From Rhodoferax sp. (GTDB taxonomy: Bacteria > Pseudomonadota > Gammaproteobacteria > Burkholderiales > Burkholderiaceae_C), in NCBI RefSeq assembly GCF_028689295.1, contig NZ_JAQTWL010000012.1, forward strand, positions 1 to 64,000: a stretch of 64,000 nt of DNA, given 5' to 3'. This document shows, in pieces, positions 16,646 to 25,133 of the stretch. A program made the translations under genes and the position numbers. How positions within the stretch are numbered: position 1 is the stretch's first letter; each line of letters opens with the position of its first letter. The notes under the pieces are model-generated. The model saw only the letters and a list, made by a program, of their open reading frames with translations, searched no databases and was not told the DNA's origin.

Positions 16646-17592
16646 GAAATCGCCACCAGCCAGGCCTTCAATTCGGCAAACACCTTGGCTCTGACCGCCG
16701 CTTGCGACAGCACCAGGTCGTGCATGCCGTCCTCAATCGCGACCCGCTTGACCTGACGTCCCAGCCCGGGCGCCAGGCGCTGCATATCGGCCACATCCAG
16801 TACCACGTCGGTGCTCATGGCGTTAGGCGTCCACTCTTTGAGCCAGCTGCTGCGCCGGGCGTGCATCACCAGCACCGGGCAATGGATCGACAGCCCGCGG
16901 GCGACCTCTGCATGGGCGCGGTGAATGGCGCGAAACCAGCCGGCGTAAACGGGGAAACCAGCAATGGGTTTCCACAGCGTGTCGTAGCGCCATTCGCCAT
17001 GATGATCGGCGTGCAGGCTCTTGCCGTAAACCGTGGTTGTCACCGGGATGACCAGGGTCGGCCACCACGCTCCCAGGGCCGCCAGCACTGGCTCCAGAAA
17101 GCGTTCCTGCCAGGGCGGCAGATTCATGTCGAGAAACGGGCTGTTCAGGAACAGCGCATTCACCGCTGCGCGCTGCGCGCCACGGTGCGCGTAAAGGGCG
17201 GTCACCAGTCCCCCGGTGGAATGGCCGTTGAGCAGCAGCCAGTCAACGGCTTCGCTGGTTTTGAGGACATGAATGGCCGCATCGACATCCTCCAGGTAGT
17301 CGTCGATGCTGCGGGTGAAGTTGGGCAACTGCCGTGCGCGCATGGCCCGGCCGTGGCGGCGCAGATCAATCGCATAAAAATGCAGCCCAGCCTGGTTGTA
17401 GAAGTCCGCCAGATGGGTCTGGAAAAAGTAATCCACAAAGCCGTGCACATACAGAACGGCTCTTGCACTTTTGCAATTGCAGCGCCGGCGCACCAGCACG
17501 GCATCCGCGGGGCCATCAAAAGCCGCGCGGCCGGTCAGCTTGGTTTGCTCAAAGCCAGGCAGCACATCGGGCGTCCAGCTTGTCTGTTGCAT
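16642..17592 (-). CDS. alpha/beta hydrolase (serine aminopeptidase S33-like)
   Basis: The 316-residue product has the alpha/beta hydrolase fold: a strand and oxyanion region AVLYVHGFVDYF, HFYAIDLRRHGRAMR, the nucleophile elbow LLLNGHSTGGLV, and a late IEDGMHDLVLS holding the catalytic His. The pattern resembles monoacylglycerol lipase or lysophospholipase-like Hydrolase_4 proteins. No signal peptide is seen, so it is likely cytoplasmic. The substrate is unknown. It is the first gene of a pair with the transporter. Confidence 0.85.
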   Translation of the reverse strand: MQQTSWTPDVLPGFEQTKLTGRAAFDGPADAVLVRRRCNCKSARAVLYVHGFVDYFFQTHLADFYNQAGLHFYAIDLRRHGRAMRARQLPNFTRSIDDYLEDVDAAIHVLKTSEAVDWLLLNGHSTGGLVTALYAHRGAQRAAVNALFLNSPFLDMNLPPWQERFLEPVLAALGAWWPTLVIPVTTTVYGKSLHADHHGEWRYDTLWKPIAGFPVYAGWFRAIHRAHAEVARGLSIHCPVLVMHARRSSWLKEWTPNAMSTDVVLDVADMQRLAPGLGRQVKRVAIEDGMHDLVLSQAAVRAKVFAELKAWLVAIS

Positions 17593-17728
17593 AGGTGTCC
17601 CAGTAAAAATGCCAAGACGGGCATGTTAACAAGGGGCTGCCCAAGCGGAGCAGGGACATGACGGGCTAGGGCGATGCTTTACTGAGTGGACAAGACGCGC
17701 GGTGAGGTTTCACCAAATCTTCTTTTTT

Positions 17729-17746
17729 TGGTCACGGGCTTGTCAC
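17729..17746 (+). promoter_or_regulatory. candidate PHO box upstream of phoX
   Basis: TGGTCAC (17729-17735) and TTGTCAC (17740-17746) are direct repeats 11 bp apart, the spacing PhoB uses. A TAGATT-like -10 (about 17757) follows at the distance usual for PhoB-dependent promoters, which lack a -35. The next gene is a PhoX-type phosphatase, and phoB itself lies 10 kb away. Confidence 0.6.
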
Positions 17747-17793
17747 ACCCGCACACTAGATTCAAGTTCTCTTCAACGTAACGGAGCTTTTTC

Positions 17794-19755
17794 ATGACCC
17801 GACCCAATTCCGCCATTTCCCTGAATTCTGAAAACGCCTTGTCTGTGCTCGGCACTGCCGCAAGCCAGGCCTGCCTGCCGCGCCGCCACGTGCTCAAGGG
17901 CGCGCTGGGCGGCTTCGCGGCCATGGGCCTGACCACCTTTGGCCTGAGCGCCTGTGGTGGTAGCGACGACGAAGCTGTCGTCAGCCCCGCCACGCTGACT
18001 TCGGTTGAGTTCCTGGGCATGGCGGCCCCGACCACTGCAGCCCTGCGCGCCGACATTTACACCAGCGCCAGCGTCAAGCTGGGCTACTCCGATGCCACCA
18101 GCAAAACCCAGGCACTCGCCTACAACACCATTTTCAAGACCGGTGACACCCTCAAGAACGGCAGCGCCAGTGTGATTGCCGGTGCCTACTACGACATCGA
18201 TGGCAACCCGATCATCGACCACTCGGGCGCAACGCCTGAACCGTTTTATTCCGACTGCCCGGACGGTAATGAGCTGATCGCCCTGGCCAACCCGACCGTG
18301 CCGGGTGTCACTGGCAATACCCTGTTCCTGGTGACGCAGTACGAGTACAAAAGCAGCGACAACGCCGGTGCCGATATGTACGGGAAACTGCCATCGCAAA
18401 TTTCCGTGACCACGCTGGACCAGGACAAGACCAGCGGTGCCCTCAAGGCGGTCAAGCACTTCACCGTGGACACCAAACCGGTTGATGGACTCTGGATTAC
18501 CTGCGCCTCCAGCCTGTCGCCCTGGAACACCTTTTTGTCCAGCGAAGAATACGAACCCGATGCCGTCAATATTGCCGGCAACACCATGTTTCAGGCCTTC
18601 AGCCAGAACCTGTTCGGCGACGCGACCAAGGCCAACCCTTACCATTACGCGCATGTGCCGGAAGTGACTGTCAAGCCCGACGGCAGCGCGACCATCGTCA
18701 AGCATTACTGCCTGGGCCGTGTGGCCCGCGAACTGGTTGAAGTGTGCCCCGACAACAAGACCGTGCTGATGGGCGACGATGGCGCCAACACCGGTTTGTT
18801 CATGTTCATTGCCGACAAAGAGAAAGACCTGAGCGCCGGCACCCTGTATGTGGCCAAGTGGACGCAAACCGCAGCCACAGCCGGTGGCGCCGCCACGCTG
18901 GGCTGGCTCAAGATGGGTCATGCCAGCAGCGCCGAAGTGAAAGGCCTGGCCGACAGCTTGACGGCCAGCGACATCGTGACCGTGGTCACCACCGACCCGG
19001 CGGATGCCAGCTTCACAAAAATTGCCTTCAACGGCACGACCGAATGGGTCAAGTTTGCCGCAGGCAAGGAAGTTGCTGCTGCTTTCCTGGAAACCCATCG
19101 CTACGCCGCATTTCTGGGAGCCACGCTGGAGTTCAGCAAGATGGAAGGTGTGGCGCTGAACCGCAAGGACAAGCTGGCCTACGTGGCCATGTCCCGCATC
19201 GAAAAGAGCATGAGCGACACCGCAGGCGACATTCAGGTCGGGAAAATCAGCGCTGGCGCTACCTACGAGCTGAAGCTGTCCACGGCGCAAAAGGACAGCA
19301 ATGGTGCCACCATTGGCAGCGACTGGGTGCCTTCCATGATGGCCGCCATCCCGGCCTTGGTCGGGCAAGATCAGGCTGCTGATGCCTTCGGCAACACTGG
19401 CAACGTGGACAAAATCGCCAATGCGGACAACCTCAAGTTTTCGGAAAAAATGCGCACGCTGTTCATTGGCGAAGACTCTGGCCAGCACGTCAACAACTTT
19501 GTCTGGGCCTACAACGTGGACACCAAAAAGCTGTCGCGCATCCTGTCGGTGCCCGCAGGCGGTGAAGCGACCGGCCTGGAAGCGGTGGACAACCTGAACG
19601 GCTTTGCCTACATTCTGGGCAACTTTCAGCACCCGGGCGATTGGGGCTCGATTCACTCGGTCATTCAAGCTGAAGTTGACCCGCTGATCAATGCCAAATG
19701 GAATAACAAGAAGAGCGCGGCGATCGGTTACATCAGCGGTTTGCCAGCGCTTTAA
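17794..19755 (+). CDS. phoX: PhoX-type alkaline phosphatase (DUF839)
   Basis: The 653-residue product releases phosphate from organic esters in the periplasm. A Tat signal is visible: RRHVLKGALGG (about 29-39), followed by a hydrophobic stretch and SACGG. The body has features of PhoX: a segment around ITCASSLSPWNTFLSSEEY, YHYAHVPEVTV, and VLMGDDGANTGLFMF, which supply acidic ligands for iron and calcium cofactors in known PhoX enzymes. A PHO box lies upstream. A long open frame antisense to it (17773-19668) is a shadow. Confidence 0.9.
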   Translation: MTRPNSAISLNSENALSVLGTAASQACLPRRHVLKGALGGFAAMGLTTFGLSACGGSDDEAVVSPATLTSVEFLGMAAPTTAALRADIYTSASVKLGYSDATSKTQALAYNTIFKTGDTLKNGSASVIAGAYYDIDGNPIIDHSGATPEPFYSDCPDGNELIALANPTVPGVTGNTLFLVTQYEYKSSDNAGADMYGKLPSQISVTTLDQDKTSGALKAVKHFTVDTKPVDGLWITCASSLSPWNTFLSSEEYEPDAVNIAGNTMFQAFSQNLFGDATKANPYHYAHVPEVTVKPDGSATIVKHYCLGRVARELVEVCPDNKTVLMGDDGANTGLFMFIADKEKDLSAGTLYVAKWTQTAATAGGAATLGWLKMGHASSAEVKGLADSLTASDIVTVVTTDPADASFTKIAFNGTTEWVKFAAGKEVAAAFLETHRYAAFLGATLEFSKMEGVALNRKDKLAYVAMSRIEKSMSDTAGDIQVGKISAGATYELKLSTAQKDSNGATIGSDWVPSMMAAIPALVGQDQAADAFGNTGNVDKIANADNLKFSEKMRTLFIGEDSGQHVNNFVWAYNVDTKKLSRILSVPAGGEATGLEAVDNLNGFAYILGNFQHPGDWGSIHSVIQAEVDPLINAKWNNKKSAAIGYISGLPAL

Positions 19756-19800
19756 GCTGCATCTAATGATTCGGCCCGATTCAGTGTGAACCGTTTGCCC

Positions 19801-19830
19801 TGAGCTTGTCGAAGGGCTTCGACAGGCTCA
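19801..19830. repeat. hairpin repeat element (TTCGACAGGCTCA type)
   Basis: TGAGCTTGTCGAAG (19801-19814) and CTTCGACAGGCTCA (19817-19830) are complementary with one G-U pair and a 2-nt loop, followed by GCCCGAACGG. This motif is a common dispersed intergenic palindrome in proteobacterial genomes. It sits 45 nt after phoX and could also serve as its transcript end, though no T-run follows. The remainder of 19756-20051 holds no gene that I recognise. Confidence 0.7.
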
Positions 19831-20051
19831 GCCCGAACGGAACTTAAAACATCAGCGGGCCGCATCAATAGGGAACTGTCGGCCGGATGAGCAGGTTGGT
19901 GGCTTCGAACGGCAGGGCATCCTGTACTTTGGTGTGGCGGCGCTGAATCGAAGGTTGCCATCATCTTGCGAATTATCAAGTGCTGATTTATCCAGACAGG
20001 GAAACTGCATCCTCGCATTGATGGATTTCAACTGACCAATGGAGGTAAATC

Positions 20052-20456
20052 ATGAAGCAGTCATCCGTGTTTTTGTCGGCAGTTTGGCTCATCGCCGTGA
20101 GCAGTGCAAGTTTTGCGCAGACGAATTTTGATTTCGGAAAAAACGAGTACGCTGCCAGTTGCGCCAGTTGCCATGGCGTCAGCGCCAAAGGCGACGGTGC
20201 GGTGAGGTCGTTCTTGACCAAAACGCCTTCGGACCTGACCACCCTGGCCAAACGTCATGGGGGTGTGTTCCCGGTCCAATACGCATGGGAGGTGATCGAC
20301 GGCAGGTCTTCGGCTGCGATCGGGGCGCATGGCGCGCGTGAGATGCCGGTGTGGGGCTACATTTACCGCGCCGAGGACACCCAGCCCGCTGACCTGCATG
20401 CGCGCAACCGCATTGGCTCACTGCTCGACTACCTGGCGCGCATCCAGGTGAAATAG
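20052..20456 (+). CDS. periplasmic monohaem cytochrome c
   Basis: The 134-residue product has a Sec signal peptide (about 1-22, ending SFAQ) and one haem c site CASCH in NEYAASCASCHGVSAKGDG, with a likely distal Met in GAREMPVWGYIY. This is the class I cytochrome c pattern of small electron carriers. GGAGG upstream (about 20041-20045) is a good ribosome binding site. It stands alone before the phosphoribosyltransferase; the redox partner is not indicated. Confidence 0.9.
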   Translation: MKQSSVFLSAVWLIAVSSASFAQTNFDFGKNEYAASCASCHGVSAKGDGAVRSFLTKTPSDLTTLAKRHGGVFPVQYAWEVIDGRSSAAIGAHGAREMPVWGYIYRAEDTQPADLHARNRIGSLLDYLARIQVK

Positions 20457-20476
20457 CGTGGTTTTGCGCTCTCGCC

Positions 20477-21100
20477 ATGTTTCAAGATCGCGATGAAGCG
20501 GCCCATCGCCTGGCCGACCAGCTCAAGGCCTACCGGGGCAAGCATCCGCTGATCCTGGCCATTCCGCGCGGCGGTGTGCCGATGGCCAAAATCATTGCCG
20601 ACCAGCTCGCTGGTGAACTCGATGTGGTGCTGGTGCGCAAGTTGCGCGCGCCGCAGCAGCCAGAGTTGGCCATTGGCTCGGTCGATGAGAGCGGCTGGAC
20701 TTATCTGGCCGATGACGCCAGGGCCTATGGCGGCAGCGCCGACTACATCGAGGCAGAGAAGCGTGACCAGATGGCGACCATTCGCCAGCGCCGCGCCCAG
20801 TACACGCCGATCAGGCCACCTATCAGCCCGGCTGGCCGCATCGTGATCGTGATCGACGACGGGCTGGCCACTGGCGCCACCATGATCTCGGCGCTTCATG
20901 GTCTGCGCACCATGAAACCCGCCAAATTGATTTGTGCCGTGCCTGTTGCGCCGCCCGATACGCTGGTCAAAGTGGTTGATCTGGCTGATGAAGTGGTGTG
21001 CCTTGAGGCGCCCGACTTTTTTCAGGCCGTGGGCCAGTTCTACCGCGACTTTCCGCAGGTGGACGATGATGAAGTGATCAATATCTTGCGGCAAGCCTGA
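20477..21100 (+). CDS. phosphoribosyltransferase family protein
   Basis: The 207-residue product shows the type I PRTase fold: ILAIPRGGVPMAKIIADQL for the pyrophosphate loop region and the PRPP-binding motif IVIVIDDGLATGATM. It resembles the stand-alone predicted PRTases often found near stress or phosphate genes rather than a named purine or pyrimidine enzyme. The base substrate is unknown. It begins 20 nt after the cytochrome gene and may be co-transcribed. Confidence 0.85.
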   Translation: MFQDRDEAAHRLADQLKAYRGKHPLILAIPRGGVPMAKIIADQLAGELDVVLVRKLRAPQQPELAIGSVDESGWTYLADDARAYGGSADYIEAEKRDQMATIRQRRAQYTPIRPPISPAGRIVIVIDDGLATGATMISALHGLRTMKPAKLICAVPVAPPDTLVKVVDLADEVVCLEAPDFFQAVGQFYRDFPQVDDDEVINILRQA

Positions 21101-21109
21101 ATGCCGCTG

Positions 21110-21580
21110 TCAGTCTTTAGACGTATGGCCGGTCTTGATGGGCGCAAGCGCCGTGACGGCGGCCAAAAACTGGCTGTCCGGCATGGTCACCAGCGCCTTG
21201 ATGCCGACGCGGACCAGCTCATTTTTCTTGACGGATTTCCCCAGCGCGCCAGCGCGCAGCTTCAGGGCGTCGAGCATCAGGTATTCCAGCTTGGGAATGG
21301 TAAAGCTGTCGCGCACCAATTTGATTTTTTTGGGTTTGAGCAGCTTGCTGGAAGCTGGTTTGTCTGCCGGCGCCAAGGTTGTTTTGACAGCCTTGACGGT
21401 CGACTTGACCACAGGCATTGGCATCGGTTTCCTGCTGTTTGCAGAAACTCGTTTGACCGGGGCCTTGGCAGCGCCGGACGTGGCCTTGTTGGCGGCTGCA
21501 AGGCTTGCTGTGGGTTTCGTGGCCATGCTTGTGTCAGGATGCGCGACAGAATCATTCGGCTGGGTGGTTGACATGCTCAT
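21110..21580 (-). CDS. basic Lys/Ala-rich protein with small C-terminal domain
   Basis: The 156-residue protein has a disordered Ala/Lys/Pro/Thr-rich N-terminal half (histone H1-like composition), then a folded-looking part, KLVRDSFTIPKLEYLMLDAL and KSVKKNELVRVGIKALVTM, which suggests a ribbon-helix-helix-like or other small helical unit. DNA binding is a guess from charge. GAGGAAC precedes the ATG at 21580; the longer TTG start at 21598 lacks that support. It lies 18 nt after ppk2 and probably shares its transcript. Confidence 0.65.
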   Translation of the reverse strand: MSMSTTQPNDSVAHPDTSMATKPTASLAAANKATSGAAKAPVKRVSANSRKPMPMPVVKSTVKAVKTTLAPADKPASSKLLKPKKIKLVRDSFTIPKLEYLMLDALKLRAGALGKSVKKNELVRVGIKALVTMPDSQFLAAVTALAPIKTGHTSKD

Positions 21581-21598
21581 GTTCCTCGATTCAAACAA

Positions 21599-22555
21599 TC
21601 AATAAATTTCAGGCACCAGGATTTCATTCGGAACGGGCAGGCGCACATAGTCGTCATTGCGTTCGCGCGGTGGCAGCATGATCGGCGGATGTACAACTTC
21701 GTGGTAGTCGAACTGGCTCAACAAATGGTGGATGCAATTGAGCCGGGCTTTTTTCTTGTCGTCGGCCTGCACCACCCACCAGGGCGATTCCGGGGTGTGG
21801 GTGCGCTCGAACATGACTTCCTTGGCCTTGGTGTATTCCTCCCAGCGGCGGCGCGATTCCATGTCCATCGGGCTGAGTTTCCATTGCTTGAGGGGGTCAT
21901 GAATTCGCCCCAAAAACCTGATTTGCTGTTCTTCATCAGAAATTGAAAACCAGTACTTGACCAGTTTGATGCCGGAGCGCAGCAGCATTTTTTCGAACTC
22001 GGGCACAGAACGAAAAAATTCTTCGTATTGCTCGTCCGAGCAAAATCCCATGACCCGCTCCACTCCCGCCCGGTTGTACCAACTGCGGTCGAACAAGACC
22101 ATTTCACCGGCGCCGGGCAGGTGCGCCACATAGCGCTGAAAGTACCACTGGGTTTGCTCGCGGGCGTTCGGAGCCGGCAAAGCCGCGACACGGCAAACCC
22201 GCGGATTCAGACGCTGCGTGATGCGCTTGATGGTGCCGCCCTTGCCAGCGGCATCACGCCCCTCGAACAGGATCACAATTTTTTGGCCGGTCTTGACGAC
22301 CCAGTCCTGCAACTTGACCAATTCGGCCTGGAGCCGGAACAGTTCGCGGAAGTACAGTTTTCTGCTGTTTCTGTACTCCTCGGACTCAATGTCCACTGCA
22401 CGCCCGGCGGCGGCATCGAGATTGTGGTCTTCTAGCTCCAGTTCGAATTCTTCGTCATTGCTGTCGGCCAGATCGCGGCGGATGCGTTGAATGAGTTTTT
22501 TCTCATTGAAATCCAAGTCCAGCTCCCGGGATGGTTTTTTGTAATTGCTCGACAC
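21599..22555 (-). CDS. ppk2: polyphosphate kinase 2
   Basis: PPK2 transfers phosphate between polyphosphate and nucleotides. The 318-residue product has the Walker A motif LFEGRDAAGKGGTIKRIT, the family QTQWYFQRYVAHLPGAGEM, and the Walker B/lid region VLFDRSWYNRAGVERVMGF. It is a single-domain enzyme; which nucleotide it prefers cannot be read from the sequence. It sits downstream of a small gene that follows a PHO box facing this direction, so phosphate-starvation control is likely. Confidence 0.93.
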   Translation of the reverse strand: MSSNYKKPSRELDLDFNEKKLIQRIRRDLADSNDEEFELELEDHNLDAAAGRAVDIESEEYRNSRKLYFRELFRLQAELVKLQDWVVKTGQKIVILFEGRDAAGKGGTIKRITQRLNPRVCRVAALPAPNAREQTQWYFQRYVAHLPGAGEMVLFDRSWYNRAGVERVMGFCSDEQYEEFFRSVPEFEKMLLRSGIKLVKYWFSISDEEQQIRFLGRIHDPLKQWKLSPMDMESRRRWEEYTKAKEVMFERTHTPESPWWVVQADDKKKARLNCIHHLLSQFDYHEVVHPPIMLPPRERNDDYVRLPVPNEILVPEIY

Positions 22556-22567
22556 AGTTTTGCTTGT

Positions 22568-22864
22568 CTATCTTGAATCTTGCACAGGCGAATCCTGCGG
22601 AATTTTGCCCAAGGCCTGCACCATTGTGCTGGAATCGAGCAGGCGCAGTTTGCTGGCGTAATGCCGATCGAGCCGCCACTCGTTCAGGATTTCCAAGGCC
22701 AACTCGAAACGCTTGTCGTCGAGCGCGTAAAGCCCTGCCACGGAAATGCTGGACTCGCTCTCGAGCGCGAGCACCAGTGCGGCAATGATTTGCGCGGCGG
22801 GATCGCCCGGGTTGGCCTCAATCAGTTTGCGGGCTTTTTTGATGGCAAGCATGTGTTTTTCCAT
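22568..22864 (-). CDS. small helical protein upstream of ppk2, function unknown
   Basis: The 98-residue product is rich in helix formers and reads like one or two TPR-type helical hairpins (KKARKLIEANPGDPAAQIIA, then LYALDDKRFELALEILNEW). It lies 12 nt before ppk2 and just downstream of a minus-strand PHO box, so it is probably the first gene of a ppk2 operon. Start could be the ATG at 22864 or the in-frame ATG at 22852. No function is claimed. Confidence 0.65.
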   Translation of the reverse strand: MEKHMLAIKKARKLIEANPGDPAAQIIAALVLALESESSISVAGLYALDDKRFELALEILNEWRLDRHYASKLRLLDSSTMVQALGKIPQDSPVQDSR

Positions 22865-22910
22865 TCATTTCGTGTTTGACCTAGGATAGCTGATAGTTGC
22901 CGTAATTTTG

Positions 22911-22928
22911 ATGACACTTCAGTGACAC
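22911..22928 (-). promoter_or_regulatory. candidate PHO box for the ppk2 operon
   Basis: Read on the minus strand, GTGTCAC (22928-22922) and GTGTCAT (22917-22911) are direct repeats 11 bp apart, as in PhoB sites. They lie about 47 nt before the small gene that leads into ppk2, facing away from pstS. Confidence 0.55.
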
Positions 22929-22975
22929 TGGCATGAATGGGGACTTGTTGCCAAGCCTTTCAAATAAGGTCTGGA

Positions 22976-22993
22976 TTGTCACAGTTCTGACAT
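22976..22993 (+). promoter_or_regulatory. candidate PHO box for the pst operon
   Basis: TTGTCAC (22976-22982) and CTGACAT (22987-22993) form an 11-bp-spaced pair close to the PhoB consensus, with an AT-rich TAAATT around 23003 as possible -10. It precedes pstS by about 75 nt, the expected arrangement for a pst operon. Confidence 0.65.
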
Positions 22994-23067
22994 ATAGGTG
23001 TCGTAAATTACACCTCGTCGAACCGGATATGGTTCAACAACTGATCGATTCAACGAAAGGATTCCTC

Positions 23068-24069
23068 ATGAAAAATAGTCTCATCAAATCAATTTTGGCT
23101 ACCTCCGCGCTCGGATTCCTGAGTGCTATTCCTCTGGCTGCCACAGCGCAGGTGGTTAAGGTGGACGGCTCCAGCACGGTGTTCCCGATCACCGAAGGAG
23201 TTGCAGAAGATTTCCAGAAAGCCAACAAGGGCTACAAAGTTACGGTCGGTGTGTCCGGCACCGGCGGTGGTTTCAAGAAGTTTTGCCGTGACGAAATTGA
23301 CGTGGCTGACGCGTCTCGCCCGATCACGCTGAAGGAAATGGAAATTTGCAAGGCGGCTGGTATCGAGTACTTTGAATTGCCGGTCGCATTTGATGCCCTG
23401 ACCGTCGTGATCAACCCCAAGAACACCTGGCTCAAGGAAGCCACGGTGGCTGAACTCAAAGCCGTCTGGGAGCCCGCATCTCAAGGCAAAGTTCTGCGTT
23501 GGAATCAGGTCAACCCGGCCTGGCCAGACCAACCCATGAAGCTGTTTGGTGCTGGCTCTGATTCCGGCACCTTTGAGTATTTCACCGAAGCCATTGTTGG
23601 CAAGGCCAAATCCAGCCGCGGCGACTTCACGGCGTCTGAGGACGACAACGTGCTGGTGCAAGGTGTGGCAGGAGACGTGAACGCCATGGGCTATTTTGGC
23701 TATGCCTACTATGCTGAAAACACCGCCAAGTTGAAGGCCTTGCCGATCATTGCTGCTCCTGGCAAGCCGGCTGTGGCACCGAGCGCCGCTGCGGTGGAAA
23801 ATGGTTCTTACCAACCCCTGTCGCGTCCGATTTTCATTTACGTCAAGGCCAAGTCGCTTGCCAAGCCTGAAGTCAAAAAATTCATCGATTTCTACATGGA
23901 ACATGGCGGCAAGATGGCTAACGAAGTCAAATATGTGGCGCTCCCTGCAGCGGTTTACAAGTCCAACCTGAAGCACATCGCAGACGGTAAGAAGGGCACT
24001 GTATTTGGCGGCAAGAATGAAATTGGCGTCAGCATCGAAGAACTGGTCAAGCGCGAAGCCAAAAATTAA
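23068..24069 (+). CDS. pstS: phosphate ABC transporter substrate-binding protein PstS
   Basis: The 333-residue product from ATG 23068 has a Sec signal (about 1-27, ending ATAQ) and the binding-protein body. It starts VVKVDGSSTVFPITEGVAED, with VSGTGGGFKKFCRDEIDVAD and FGAGSDSGTFEYFTEAI as phosphate-contacting loops. GAAAGGA lies just upstream of this ATG; the longer frame from 22933 would bury the signal peptide, so it is rejected. First gene of the pst operon. Confidence 0.95.
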   Translation: MKNSLIKSILATSALGFLSAIPLAATAQVVKVDGSSTVFPITEGVAEDFQKANKGYKVTVGVSGTGGGFKKFCRDEIDVADASRPITLKEMEICKAAGIEYFELPVAFDALTVVINPKNTWLKEATVAELKAVWEPASQGKVLRWNQVNPAWPDQPMKLFGAGSDSGTFEYFTEAIVGKAKSSRGDFTASEDDNVLVQGVAGDVNAMGYFGYAYYAENTAKLKALPIIAAPGKPAVAPSAAAVENGSYQPLSRPIFIYVKAKSLAKPEVKKFIDFYMEHGGKMANEVKYVALPAAVYKSNLKHIADGKKGTVFGGKNEIGVSIEELVKREAKN

Positions 24070-24096
24070 GCAAAACTTTCAACGGTTTTGACGGGA

Positions 24097-24137
24097 GCGG
24101 TTCGTAGGTCTGACAGACCTCACGAGCCGCTTATTTT
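24097..24137 (+). terminator. attenuator-like hairpin between pstS and pstC
   Basis: GCGGTTCGTAGGTCT pairs with AGACCTCACGAGCCGC (one bulge, G-U pairs) around a GAC loop, and TTATTTTT follows. This looks like a partial terminator that would let pstS be made in excess over the membrane genes. Confidence 0.65.
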
Positions 24138-24167
24138 TGACACTAACCTGATGAGTCCAAACCTACA

Positions 24168-25133
24168 ATGGCTGCTTCAACGACTTCAGAACCCTTTGCC
24201 ATGGAAAACCGATTGACTGGTGCCGCGCGACTGGCTGAACTGGCTCGAATCAAGACAGCCCGAAAAAGAAAAGACCGTGTGATCGAGTTGATTTTGCTGT
24301 TTGCAGCCAGCGTGTCGGTTTTCACCACGCTGGGCATCATGTATGTGCTGATCAGCGAATCGGTGGTCTTTTTTACCCATGTTCCGTTGTGGGATTTCTT
24401 AACCGATTCTCAGTGGACACCGTTGTTTGACGACGCCCATTTTGGCATTGCCGTGTTATTGGCAGGTACCCTGTCGAGTTCTTTGGTGGCGCTGCTCATT
24501 GCCATTCCCCTGGGCACCATCATTGCCATTTATTTGTCCGAATTTGCCGAGCACCGCATTCGCGAAGTGCTAAAACCCGTGTTGGAATTGCTGTCCGGCG
24601 TGCCTACCATCATTTATGGCTTTTTTGCCCTGCTGTTTGTGACGCCGCTGATTCAAACAATTTACCCTGATCTGCCCACGTTCAACGTGTTGTCGGCAGG
24701 TATTGTGATGGGCATCATGATCATTCCGTATGTGTCGTCCCTGTCCGAAGATGCCATGCGTGCCGTGCCCATGAGTCTGCGCGAAGGTTCTTACGCCATG
24801 GGTGCCACCAGATTCCAGACCGCAATGCGTGTAGTTGTGCCGGCGTCGATTTCAGGCATTGCGTCAGCTTACATCCTGGGCATCTCTCGCGCCGTGGGCG
24901 AGACAATGATTCTGGCGGTGGCTGCGGGTATGCAACCCAATTTGTCGCTTAACCCGCTGGAGCCGGCTGCCACCGTGACTTCTTTCATTGTGCAGGTGGC
25001 TTTGGGTGACTTGCCGCATGGCAGCATCGGCTACCAGACCATTTTTGCCGCTGGCCTGACGCTTTTGCTGATCACGCTTTCGTTCAATCTGTTGGGGCAC
25101 TGGATGCGCCGTAAATTCCGGGAGGCTTATTGA
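24168..25133 (+). CDS. pstC: phosphate ABC transporter permease PstC
   Basis: One of the two inner-membrane subunits of the Pst importer. The 321-residue product has about six TM helices and the permease signature SYAMGATRFQTAMRVVVPAS followed by ISGIASAYILGISRAVGET, plus the PstC feature ELLSGVPTIIYGFFALLFV. ATG at 24168 is used; another in-frame ATG at 24201 is possible. The stop overlaps the pstA start (TGATG). Confidence 0.95.
   Translation: MAASTTSEPFAMENRLTGAARLAELARIKTARKRKDRVIELILLFAASVSVFTTLGIMYVLISESVVFFTHVPLWDFLTDSQWTPLFDDAHFGIAVLLAGTLSSSLVALLIAIPLGTIIAIYLSEFAEHRIREVLKPVLELLSGVPTIIYGFFALLFVTPLIQTIYPDLPTFNVLSAGIVMGIMIIPYVSSLSEDAMRAVPMSLREGSYAMGATRFQTAMRVVVPASISGIASAYILGISRAVGETMILAVAAGMQPNLSLNPLEPAATVTSFIVQVALGDLPHGSIGYQTIFAAGLTLLLITLSFNLLGHWMRRKFREAY

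Noticed and set aside
17773-19668. 631-codon minus-strand frame opposite phoX
   Set aside because: GC-rich antisense shadow; the plus strand has a Tat signal and PhoX motifs.
19801-19830. Insertion-sequence end
   Set aside because: The hairpin is a stand-alone intergenic palindrome; no transposase or terminal repeats are nearby.
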